The notes under the pieces are model-generated. The model ran no database searches. It had not been told where the DNA came from and worked only from the letters and a program-made list of their open reading frames with translations. Below, piece by piece: positions 23,955 through 35,900 of a DNA stretch of 64,000 nucleotides. The translations under genes were made by a program, and so were the position numbers. This stretch comes from Nyssa sinensis (taxonomy: Eukaryota > Streptophyta > Magnoliopsida > Cornales > Nyssaceae). Where the stretch lies: contig CM018031.1 of assembly GCA_008638375.1 (NCBI GenBank), forward strand, positions 2,889,001 to 2,953,000, given 5' to 3'. Position 1 is the first letter of the stretch. Each line of letters opens with the position of its first letter.

Positions 23955-26900
23955 CTCCATCTCACGGAACCGGGCAGCGCGGAGGTCGGCGATGGTGGCA
24001 GAGATGGAAAGCGATGGAAGCACTCTATGATTCTGGTAAGGCTCGAGAAGGAGGGGGTGGCGCTGTATAGAGCCGAGCACTTTGCGGCCGCGGGGAAAGC
24101 CAAGCTCCCGGTAGAGCTTGCCGGCGTTGTCGAGGCGGAGGACGTGTTTGGGCTGCTTGGAGAGGAAATCTTTGGATTTGGTGAGGAATTTGAAGGCGTT
24201 GCGCTCGACGATGTGTTCGAAGTGGGGGAGGCGGCTGGATTCGTGCTGGACGAGTTTGGTTCTGGGGCTTGAAATTGGGGTTTCCAATTGGCTATGGAAC
24301 AAATTGAGATGGAAGAGAGAGCAGAGACGGGGCTGAGTTGGCACCAGATATCTGGAGGTGTGGAAAGAGCAGCTATGAGAAGCGGAAAAACCATCAAAAA
24401 ACCATGAACCCCTCTGATCACTTGGTCAGTACCAATCCTAAGACCAAATGCTATCTATCTCAACAGAGTACATGCTGCTGCTCTAACCTCTAAAACCTGA
24501 AGAAGATTCCAGCCCTCCACAGCGTGTATGATACCCTGATGATGAACAGTTGGGGTTTCTAAATTTTCTTCTCTGTTTTCATAAAAAGTCCAAATTTTCT
24601 CTATATCTGAATAGGTTTTCCTTTTTCTTTTTGGACAATTTTCGGGGATTTCGGGGGCTTCGTTTACCGATTTTCAGAAGTGGATTTCGGTCTGGTGCGG
24701 AAGAAAGAAGGATTTGAATCGGCTTGGGTTTGTAAATTGGTGTTATTTTTGGATTGAACCACAGACATGATGGAAGATCGGGCCTGTTTGATTTCGAGGG
24801 GTTATCCAAGGCTTCTTTAATGGCAAGAGAGAGATATGATTTGTGGGGTTCATGGCTCTGGCGGTGGTGTTGGTGACGGTGGTGGCTATGGCTATGGCTA
24901 TGGCTATGGGATTGGTGAAGCCTCTGGCGATGGAGATTGGCGGTGGGGTCAGGTGACGATGGTGGCTACGGCACTGGTGGTGGTGATGCCTTTGGCAGTG
25001 GATCTAATTTTTGCCGATTGCAGCTTTGGTTCTTCCTTCTGTCTTGTTCATAAATTTCCTCTGTTTTGTCATTGTAAACTTTAATGGAGGAGTTTCCAAT
25101 TTATAATTAATTGTTTACTTCACTATTACATCCGAATGGGGATGAAAATCTTGCGAACCCAGTTACCAATTCAAACTTTCAATCTCTGTTTTTTTTTGCT
25201 TTTTGCAGTTTAGCTGAAGCCATTGATCTCATCTTTAGTAAGATCTCATCTTTCAAAATCTTTAGTAAGATTTTGTTAAACTTTACTAAAGGCTTGAAAT
25301 TGGGGTATGGCGGTGGAGTAATTCAGAGAGAGAGAAGATAGGAAAGCTTGCAGAGAGAGAAGATAGGAAAAAAAAAAAATTTTGTTAAAATGAGTAAACT
25401 TACAGGGTAAATTTGGTATTTGAAAAAAATTAAAGATGATGTCAGCATTTTTCGTTTAGTCAACTAACGGTTGACTAACGGAGGGGAGGTCTTTGATACT
25501 GACATTAAAGTATAAGGGAGGTCAGTGTAATTTTTCAAACCACAAGGGATTCATGTGTAATATTAATAAACCTCAGGGGAGGTAAGTGTAATTTACCCTT
25601 TATTTTATGATATGCATGGGCCATTGTCCACATACACTAATTTGACATTTCTTTTATAATTCACATACACTAATTTGACACCTATGAACAAGTCATAAAG
25701 AATTAATTTTTGTTCAATCAAGGTGGAGGAGCAGTTGTGTTCTGATGACAGATATGAGGAACAGGTGATAAATTGTGGTTGATATTTTCATGATGATGCG
25801 GTAAACCTCGTCACAAATTTGACAAATATGAGAAATCTAAGAGTAAACAATTATATGTGGGTACACCCAAGTAACTCAAATATACAATTTTAACAAATAT
25901 GAGGAACTTTCTGATACATTTGAAAAATACTCATGTATTGATGAATAAAACAGGTGAGAAATTCAATGACGAGGATGCTGACGATTTAGAATTACTACAA
26001 AGTACTGTGCCTTTTGAAGATACTGTTCTACTTGAAGATGCATTTGAAACTCAGATGGTGAATTTTGACGGTGACACCCAAATATTGGATGATACTGATT
26101 ACGTTGAGAATGTGGACACCCAGCTGTTAGATGAGTGCAATAATCATGTCAATGTCAATAGTGATGCTGAAGGAACAGAGGAAACTGAATTGTTGGGTGA
26201 TTCTGAGGAGTTATCTGATGATGACTCTGTTAAAGAAGTTGGCAATGGTGCATTGGACCTGGGGAATGCAGTACACACCTCTCTTTGCAAACAGGGTGAT
26301 CTGGGATTTAAAGAAGAACCGAAAGCATTCAGTTATGAACAGCAGAGTTCAGGTCAGTCTATTTTTCATTAAGAGATGAGAATTTATTTTGGTTCTTACT
26401 TCTAGAAGTTCACGTGTTCCACTTTTAAATTTCAATTATCCTACAATTGTATGTTTCAATTTTCTTGTTTATTCTTGATAATGGAAATTATGTGGACGAA
26501 ATAGGAAAGTGAATTATATCTACGCATAACATGCATTTGGTTAATTCTTAGTATGTTTAGGGAAATCAATTCTTATACCTTTGTGTATGTGTAAGGCATG
26601 CTTGGACATGTCATGAAAATTGATTTGTTATATTTTTGTTGTATATTTAACAAGGATCAAAATATCGTTTCGATGTATAGTTTCGGTCTGTCCGGAAACG
26701 GAAACGGAAATGTTTCGGAAACATAATGGAAACGGAGAAAAAATTGGAAACACGTGGAAACATAACTTAAAATTTATTTATTTATACAAATAATTCTATT
26801 TATTGAATATTTGTGCACGTTTAAGGCATATACATCATATTCATGATAAATGACACTAATTCATGATAAATGACATAATAGATATATACTGTGTAATATC

Positions 26901-29900
26901 CACCAATTAAATAATTTGACACAAGTTACATATAAAATAAAAGTAAAACAAATAGCGATTTAAACCTATTATAATTAGTAACTTAGTATTAAAATAGTTG
27001 TTTCTCTACACTTTATTTCTCCTACTACTTTTCTATTATTTTAGGAAAAATAATAGAAATATTTTCTTGTAATTTTGAGTCTTAATCCTTGAAAAATAAA
27101 TGGATATTATTTTTTACTAACTTCCAGAATTATTGTTGATACAAAAGAAGTGTTTCCTCTGATTCGGTATGTTTCCACGGAAATAATTTTGTTTCCGTGG
27201 AAACATGTGAATTTCGATATTCTACTAATGTTTCGTTTCGGTTCCCTGAGAAACGGAAACGTTTCGGTAGTTTCGATGGAAAAGAAACGAAATTTTGATC
27301 CTTGATATTTAAATTTTTTTTTGCTGAATACATTATCATCAACAGAGCCACTTTAAGACATGGCTACCATCATTACAAATTTCAGTTAGTGAAAACAGAA
27401 CATCTTAACTTATCTCATTCAATCAGTTGTGATAATAACTACGTTACGGCCCCATTTGTATCTCATGCAAGCAATGGAGTTATTCAATTTACATGTGATG
27501 TCTGAAATTCAACTACTTATATAATATGGTGCTTGTTATAAAGTTGTTATTTGCTTGGTTTCCTGTATAACTTTTGCCTTTTTCCTCCTCTCAGACCTCC
27601 ATGTGTCCACTGCAACGCAACTGGACAATGACACCCCAGAACCAAAAACTGGTACTATTTCTTGTCTTTTTCATCAATACAACATGCATGGCATTTGTCA
27701 ATCATTGCATAAGAACTCCTTCACTGAACTTGGGTTTGAATTGAATAAAGGGACATCACTTGCCAAGTTGATGATAATTAATTTTTAAATAAATTATCTT
27801 TTATTTTTCCTTGTCATTTGGCCTCATTATTGGCATTTATTCACTATCTGAGAAGTTGCACAGATAAGGTTCCATATAGCGTTAACATTCATGTGCTATA
27901 GGAGGCCACCATATTATATAATTTTTTGAAGATCAAATTGTTTTAGGTTATGCACATTATTAGTAAAGCTCCTTTAAGGCAAATTACTAGGTTATTATTT
28001 GTACCAAATGCAAAGGTTTCTCCTTGTCTTGGCAAGACCTGTGTATCTCTGATGCTGAAGGCAGCTAATACTAGACCAGCATAAACTTTGTTTTTGCATA
28101 TTTAATATTAAATTTGGTTTATTAGTGGGGCATCAAGTAAAGAGCACCTTAGTATGTTTTCTTTTGATCGTAAAATAGTTTACTGTTATGTTTTCTAGTC
28201 ATGTTCGTTTTTATCTATTTATTCTTAGAATTCTCGTATTCTTTCTATTAGACCTGATGAGACAAGTCCTAGTTTATGTTTATTGAGTACTCTATTTCTC
28301 CTTTTTATGGAAACAATACACACGTCTGTTCCTGCTGGAACTTGACCAATCCTTTATACCAGCAGTGGTGGATCCACATGGGGGTCTTTTGTTTTACCAT
28401 TATTTTCTATATATTTTTTTGAATAAAATAATCAGGAGTTGCCCCCCAAAATTTTTCATATTTGTATAAGAGACCCCCTTAAATTCAAGTTTTTGTATTT
28501 CCCCCCAAGTCTATGGTCTAGGTCCGCCACTGTTTACCAGAATGTGGTTGCATTTGACATGCCTTCCTTTTTGGTTTTTAGAAGCTTTGATTATAGGACT
28601 GTTCAGTCTAATGAAAATTTAGTGGCACATGTGGGTAAGAAGCTGTTATAACAGTCTGGAGTTCTAATTATTTACCTGTTGACTCAGGACCTGAGCAAAG
28701 GGGATTTACTTCAGTTCGTGCAGCATCTTTACGAGCGTCTGGTTTGGCAGCTCGTAGGAAGGCTGCTAAGGTAATCAACAGTGGGTCATGTTCCACTAGG
28801 AGTGACAGTCAATCTTTGAAGGAACATACTGCTGAGGATGAAGGTGTACCTGTCATAAGAGATTCATCAAATTTTAGGGAGGGAATTGATCAGGAACATG
28901 TTCTGAGAGAGTATAACGAGCAAATGAACGGACTGAGGAATGAAAACAAGTACAGGGTTGGCAGTTCAACAGTGAGGAAACTTTTTATGGAGGATACACA
29001 TGCTGAGATCAAAGAACATAATGACTACACTAACAATGCTGGTGGAGAAGCAGATTTGCCTCAGTTGCTCACTTGCAATAATGAGTTGGCAGGGTTAAGC
29101 TATGTCAACTCTCAAGAACCTGGAGAATCATCACAAGCCAATGCACTTGACTTTGTGGACAGGCTTCTTAAGTTTAGTGTCACAGAGTTTGATCAAGAAG
29201 TTGGATTTGGAAAGTCCACTGGGGAAAAATCAAGGAATGTTTCAAGTGCAAAAGGGACTCAAAGTTTGGCCAAGATAGCTAATCTTAAAAGCGTTGGTGG
29301 AGAAAGAGGGATTTTTGATTGGGATGATAGCCGCGAGGATGAAGGAGGGGGAGAGTTTTTCAGCAGAAGGAAGGAAGCATTATTTGATAATGACGGTCAG
29401 AGGCGTAAATCTTTTTCCCAACCTCGGAAGCCCCAGCATCTCAACTCTAATGGAAGTAGGGCAGTTAATAAATCCAGAGACAAGGAAGAGCAGGTAATAG
29501 AAACAAAGTTTAGAAAGAATCTTATCAAGGAGTTGGATGAACAGTTAAATATAGGTTTGTCAGATGGAAGGGAAGCAACTGGTACTGACAAGGAGAAGGA
29601 AGACATGCTGGATGTAGGGCTTGATACTCAAATGGCTGCTGAAGCTATGGAAGGCTTATGCCATGGGGTGGACGTGACTGACAGTGACTTTAATGATGCT
29701 AATCAAGATGCCAAAAACATGTCCAAGAGCTATCCTAGAGGAGAAACAAAAATTAGAGCACATTCTAAGCAAAATTCTCTTAATAAGAGAGCAAGTTCTT
29801 CTAATTGCAGAGTCATTACGAGACAGTCTGAGAAGACAAAGAGGATTGGTACCAAATTGAATAAAGAGTCCTCTGTTCCAGTGCGGAAACAGTCTAAGAA

Positions 29901-32900
29901 TGTCAAGAAGCCATGTGAGACAGAGCTAGTAATAGCAGAACCAAAGAGTGCCAAGTCTTATACTGAAGAACACTTTGCCACCAATATGAGTGAAAACTTG
30001 GACATAACTCGTAAGGTTGTCAAGCAAACAAAGGAAGAAAGAGCTTTAAAAAGAAGTGACATTGAAGAAGTTGATAAATGTCGTGTCACTGCATCATCAA
30101 ATGGGGGTATATTGGCCAAGAAACGGCGTTTTCAAGATCAACTTGGTAATTTTACACCCATTGCTTATAGAACTAGGCAGTGCAGGGTAGCAAATCAATT
30201 AAAATGGGCTGGGAATGCAACAAATGGTACAGAAGAGATAAATGATCTGACAGAAGTTGGTACCCTCAAAGGCAAAAGAAAAAGTTGTACAGGTTTTGAT
30301 GCTTTCGAGGTGTTAAATGCTAAAGAGAGACTTTTTGAGTTGGTTTCCAATCAATCTGGAGAACTTGAAAATGTCAAATTGACTGAGCATGAGCAATCAA
30401 ACCCAAAGATAACTGGTACTACTATTGTTAAAATTAATGAATTGAGCTATCCCAGAGGTAGAAGAACTCATCGTAAGGTTTCAGGTCAGTTAGATGGAAC
30501 TGGTAAGATACATGGGTCATCCAATCAATCCGTTGATCAAGAAGCTAATGGACAATCTATTGCTAAGTTTAAAAGGTCAAAAACCAATGCTATAAGTCCT
30601 TGCAGTGGATTTAGGCATAAAGAGGCAAACACGGTCATCTGCTTGTGCTGGTTCAATTTTGCCAGCCTTAGACACAAGGTCCAAGCGAAGATCGTTTCAG
30701 CAGAGTGTAGATAAAGTAGGGCCAGGGAGTGCTGCTCTCAATTGCAATTCTGTAGATACTAATGGAAGTGCAATTCCAAAAGATGTGGTTGGTGTCCAGG
30801 CATCTGAGCACACTGATGGGAAGAGTGATGCAGATACCTCATTGTCTGCTGAAGGTGCAGGAGTTAATTCCAGGTTAGGAGCATCTCCAAGAGAGGGATG
30901 TAAACAATCTGGCTCAGCATGTGCTACTCCTGCTAATTGCACAACACCTATAAATGCTGCATCACCTATTTGTATGGGTGATGAATATCGCAAACAGTCA
31001 TGCAGGAAGAACCTGTCAAGATCATCCCTTATGAAAGAAATCTATAGCTTAATTGTTGATGGACCACCTACCGCTGCAATGAAAGATACAAGGAGGAGGA
31101 GAGATATGGCCAGTGTTCATGTTTTGTTCAGTCACCACTTGGATGAGGATATAATTAAACAGCAAAAAAAGGTAGTCATTTCACTCATTTGTGTTATCTT
31201 TTCTTTTATTGATACAGGCAGCTTGACTTCAAGATCCGCATTATTGTTGATTTGTTGTCACAGATTTTGGCCCGTTTAGGAGCTTCAGTAGCATCCTCTA
31301 TTTCAGATGCCACACACTTCATAACAGATAAATTTGTGCGTACAAGGAATATGTTGGAAGCTATTGCCTTGGGCAGACCAGTTGTGACACATTTATGGCT
31401 AGAGAGCTGCGGACAAGCCAGTTGTTTCATTGATGAGAAGAATTACATATTGAGAGATGCAAAAAAGGAAAAGGAGTTTGGCTTTAGCTTGCCAGTTTCA
31501 TTGGCACGTGCATGCCAGCATCCACTTTTACGGGTAATCATTTCAGTTTTGCTTGTTTAATCAGATGCATGGCTATGTGGTTCCTTTTCATAAAATAACT
31601 TCTCTGCAGGGGCAAAAAGTCTATATCACCTCAAATACAAAGCCTGGTAAAGAGTTATTGGCTAGCCTGGTTAAGGCAGTTCATGGTCTGGTGCGTTGTT
31701 CTCCCAATTCTTTTTACAGTGAAGTTTATCTATGGTAGCAAAGTAGCATATTAACATGTGGGATCTGCTCACACCTAGTGTAGATATAAGTAGTTTTACA
31801 CTCGCCAATAATATTTCATAGTGTTCATCTTTTGACAATCCAACCGTTAGATTGAATATTATTCTTATGCTCATCATGCATGCAAATAAACCAAAATATC
31901 GGAGATTTAGAGTTTTACCTTATCAATATCACACTGCTCGCTCTGCAGCAGGGATTGGAAACCCATAGTTATAAAAAAAAATTCGTGTTTTTTTATTAAT
32001 TTTTTTAATAAAAATATTGAGTCTTGGATCAGACTTATTTCTATATGATTTGCTTTATATTTGCGACACATAATAGATGATGCAACTATATAATTCAACC
32101 GTTGGATAGATAAAAGATGAACTCTACATAAAATTACTTAGAGGTGTAAGAATAACAGTTTTTATACCACATATAAGTTGGTCATGTCCCTATTAATATT
32201 TATTGGTATGATTTTAGTTCTTCATGTATGATTATTGAAGTACTTGGATAGTTGGATGGTTTACTATTATCATGAGATTATGTCTTGTGCCTGGATTTTT
32301 TACCCTCTCTCTCTCTCTCATGTGTGTCTGTCCGTCTTTGTTGAATTAAATATTCATGAAGAATCTTTCATTCTTTTCTAGTGATAATTTCAGAAAGCTC
32401 AGTATTGGAGCTGAGAAATTGATGGATTGATGGGTGGAACGCCTAACTAAGAAGCCCGTTGTATCATTAATTTTAAGCTGGAAATACTTTTCGTTTTGAG
32501 TTGATCAGTAGTATTAAGCATTCCTTGGCTTACTCTTATCACTTTTGGAAACTCAATATGGTTTTCAGAGGGAGATAGAAAGAAAAATCAAAAGGTTTGA
32601 AATTGATTTTGTCCAATAGAAGCTTAGGTGTTAGTGTTACACCATCGTTTTTATTTGCACACAATATGTTCTCTATTAAACTTCGAAGGTGATGAGTCAG
32701 TCCCAACAGGCCCTAAAGAGAAGCATGTAAATGTTGTTGAAGTTGATAGATGACATCATGTAGGTGGCAATGGTATGCAAGAATAGGTTTTGGCAGCCAT
32801 ATCCCTCTTTTAGCTGTTTGTACATATAAAAAGGAGGCTACATCAGACTAGCTTTCTCTGAACTCAGAATGCATACATGATGAGATGGTTCTAGAACTTC

Positions 32901-35900
32901 CATTAAGCAAGTCTCTAACCTTTAGATTTTGGTGTCTTATCCAGTGTTGTCAAAGGCGATCGCCTGATCACCTAGGCAACGGGATGAGACAATTTTAAGG
33001 CCCAGGCGAGGCAATTTGAAAAAGGCGATGCTTGGGCGGTCGCTTTACGCAAGGCGAGAGGCGAGCGCCTGGTTGAAGTTATTGAATTTTACTTAAATTG
33101 TCCATTATGTTTTTTGTTTTCTTTCTCCCATCACTTCTCTCTCATCAGTCTCCCCTTCTCAGAATCTTTTGTTGTAGAGTTCTTCTTTTTTTTACTTCCT
33201 TTATCTTACGTCACTTCGTTGTCTCTCTCGTCAATCTCCCCCTATCAAGAAGTTGCTATTTTTTCTTCTCTTCTTATTTTTTCTCTTCATCACTCTCCCA
33301 TCTTTTGTTTCTTTATTTTGTTTGTGTCATTCTTTATCTCTCCCGTTCTTTCTTTTTCTCTGATACAGTCATGTTGCATGACCATATTATCATTTTTTTT
33401 CTTGCTCTTTTTTTTTTTCTCTATTTTTTCATTTTCTTCAATTTGCAGTATCAGTTTTTTAGTTTTTTATGCTTTCTATTCTGTTTTCCATGTACAAAGC
33501 TACCGGAGCATCAATTTGTCCTTTTTCCATGCTTAGCATGAAGCATCTGCATTCTTTTATTATTGTTTTATATGCTAAAAATTGTTATGTTTTCAGATTT
33601 GTACAAATTTTACATAAATTTTTTGTATCAATCTCCTTTATATTCTAGTATTCTAGATTATCTTTTTATTTTTTGTACTTTTATATTATATTTTTAGCAC
33701 TGTAGTCTATTTTTTTGCTTTGATCTTAGTATGGTCACATCACTTAGATACTATAAGTTAAAATTTTTTGTATTAGTCTCCTTTATATTCTAGTATTCTA
33801 GATTATCTTTTTTCTTTTTATTTTTGTGCTTTGATCTTAGTATGATCACATCACTTAGACGCTATAAGTTAAACTTTTTGTGTTACATGATACTTAATAT
33901 AACTATAAGACATTATTTGATTTTCAATAAATTAATTTTTAATATCTAAATAATTTTTGGATTATTTTTATAAATTAGTGCCTTGTTTCACTCAGGCTAG
34001 CGCTTTTTTGTTGCCTTGCCTTTCGGGCAATCTAGGATCCTTAGTGCCTTTCGCCTTTAACGACACTAGTCCTATCATCAAGGTTCCAACTTCTAACTTT
34101 GAACTTAAATTGTGTGAGGTGAACGTGCTTTTTCCCTTTGATGACTTGAGGTTGGTGAGAATTTTGAACTAAATTGATTTTTATGGTGTGGTTTCAACAG
34201 AGTTCTTGTCTCTGTTCTTTATCTGAGGGTTTCCAGCATTAAGAGGTAACTCTTGAAGTAAGAGGTAATTCCCAAACCTCCAGAGCGGAAGTTAGTGTGA
34301 AGCTGAATGCAAGAGCAGCATGCCATTAATATTTTTACCCAAGCGCAAGCATTGTATACCTTGCAGCTCTATCAGGGGGTTTAACCCTGATATGTTTGCT
34401 GGCAGTCCTGGGTCCCTTCCCCCCCCCTCCCTCTTTTTTCTTTCACGGATCAATCTATAGTTCTATACAGGGCTCTTTAAAGATAAACAAACTAATATAC
34501 AAACTAGATTTGCAGAGTGCAGATTAGACCGAGTCTGGTCTCCGAACATGGATTAGCATTTGGAGCACCAGTCAAACGCTTTCCTGTAGATTGTGTTATT
34601 TGGGGCAATCTTTATACATTTTTAACAAGAGGCACACAAACAGCACAAATTAATCAAATAAATTGTCAGCAGCATAATTAATGTAGGACAAGTATCGGGG
34701 GAACACTCTCCTACAAGCTATGACATCAAAATTGATGTGGGCGGTGGAGAAGGGATTTTCTGGGCTCTTTGTTGTTTTTTGTGGCCAAAGGTTGGTCACA
34801 ATATTAGGTTTTAGGGTTTGTAAAGGTAAGTAGGAAAAGGGAGACTTAGTGGCTGTCCATGCCACATCACCATGTTATTAATGTCATTTGATCAAGATTT
34901 GATGGGCTTTAAAAGTCCTAAGGTTTGGAAGGTTGAATTGCAGCACGCTCACATGAATTTTGATTAGAAAATTATAGAATTTTTAGGGTCCCGGGAAAAT
35001 GAAAGACAAGGACAACGAACAGGAAAATTCTAGGCCACAAGCCCCAAATTTGATGGGCTTTAAAAGTCTGAGGTTTGGAAGGTTGAATTTCAGCAGTAGA
35101 TTAGAAAATTATAGAAATTTTAGGGTCTTGGGAAAAAGAAAGACGAGGACAATGAACTGGAAACTTCTAGCCCACAATCGGAAGATGAGACTGTGGTTCC
35201 AGAAACGAACAAACAAAAAGACTACTGGGTTGGGTTAAGCAGAAGTCTGGATATTGGCATGGAAGATGCTGGGATATTGGAAGGACAGATGGCTTGCAGT
35301 GGTGATGATTATCTAGCCCACAAGCCCTATATATATATATATATATATATTCCACTATCGAATCTCTATTACACGTGTATATATATTTCTGGTTTGTCTA
35401 TGTATGTATATATTTTTAACCATTAAAACTCTATTTCAGAGCTTGATGTATGTGTATGTGTATGTGTATTTCTGGTTTGTATATATATATGATGTATCCA
35501 AGTTTTGGGTTTGTAGAGGGAGAGAATAGAGAGCAGGGATATTGAGAGAAGGGATATAATGAAAATATGAGTATTACATGAGGGTAAAAGCAAAAAAGAC
35601 TAAATTCTGTTATCATCCGTTATCCGACAAGACTGACAGGAGAATGTAGTATAATTTCAGAAAATTTAAGGTAGTGCAGTGTATTTGTCAGAAACCTCGT
35701 GATCAGTTTAATTTTCCCTTAACTTAATTTACTACTTACTAACTTCATTTCATATTTGAGCTTTGATCCACATGAGAATGGGAACAGGAATGGCACTCTC
35801 TTGGTGGGAATGGGATGCTCGCTATATTAGAATATCTCATTATTGAAGGAATGAGATTCTCATTATCATCATGTGCTAAACATGAAGTGGGTGGAATGGG

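Larger units (their letters stand above)
23508..25607. mobile_element. Nonautonomous Mutator-like element (Pack-MULE type), 23517-25598, with 9-bp target duplication
   Basis: The identical 9-bp sequence TTTATTTTA flanks the element at 23508-23516 and 25599-25607. The left end GAGATAATTACACTTACC and the right end, read inward as GGGTAAATTACACTTACC, continue as a terminal inverted repeat (CCCCTGAGGTTT on both sides). Weaker similarity (TGGTTTaAAAAAT.ACACTG, then a CCGTTA motif) extends to roughly 200 bp. The 9-bp duplication with long TIRs defines a Mutator-like element. No transposase is encoded. The interior is strikingly more GC-rich than the surroundings and carries pieces of host genes (next entries). 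It sits in intron 1 of the BRCT gene; the exons on both sides keep phase. Confidence 0.88.

Noticed and set aside
24836..25084. 82-codon plus-strand open frame considered as a stand-alone Gly-rich gene
   Set aside because: Lies inside the Mutator-like element, switches frame within the Gly-rich block and lacks a signal peptide or defined domain.
33098..33541. Two overlapping open frames of 140-147 codons, Phe/Leu/Ser-rich
   Set aside because: Translation of a pyrimidine-rich filler inside the hAT element at 32942-34068; low complexity, no start context and no family.
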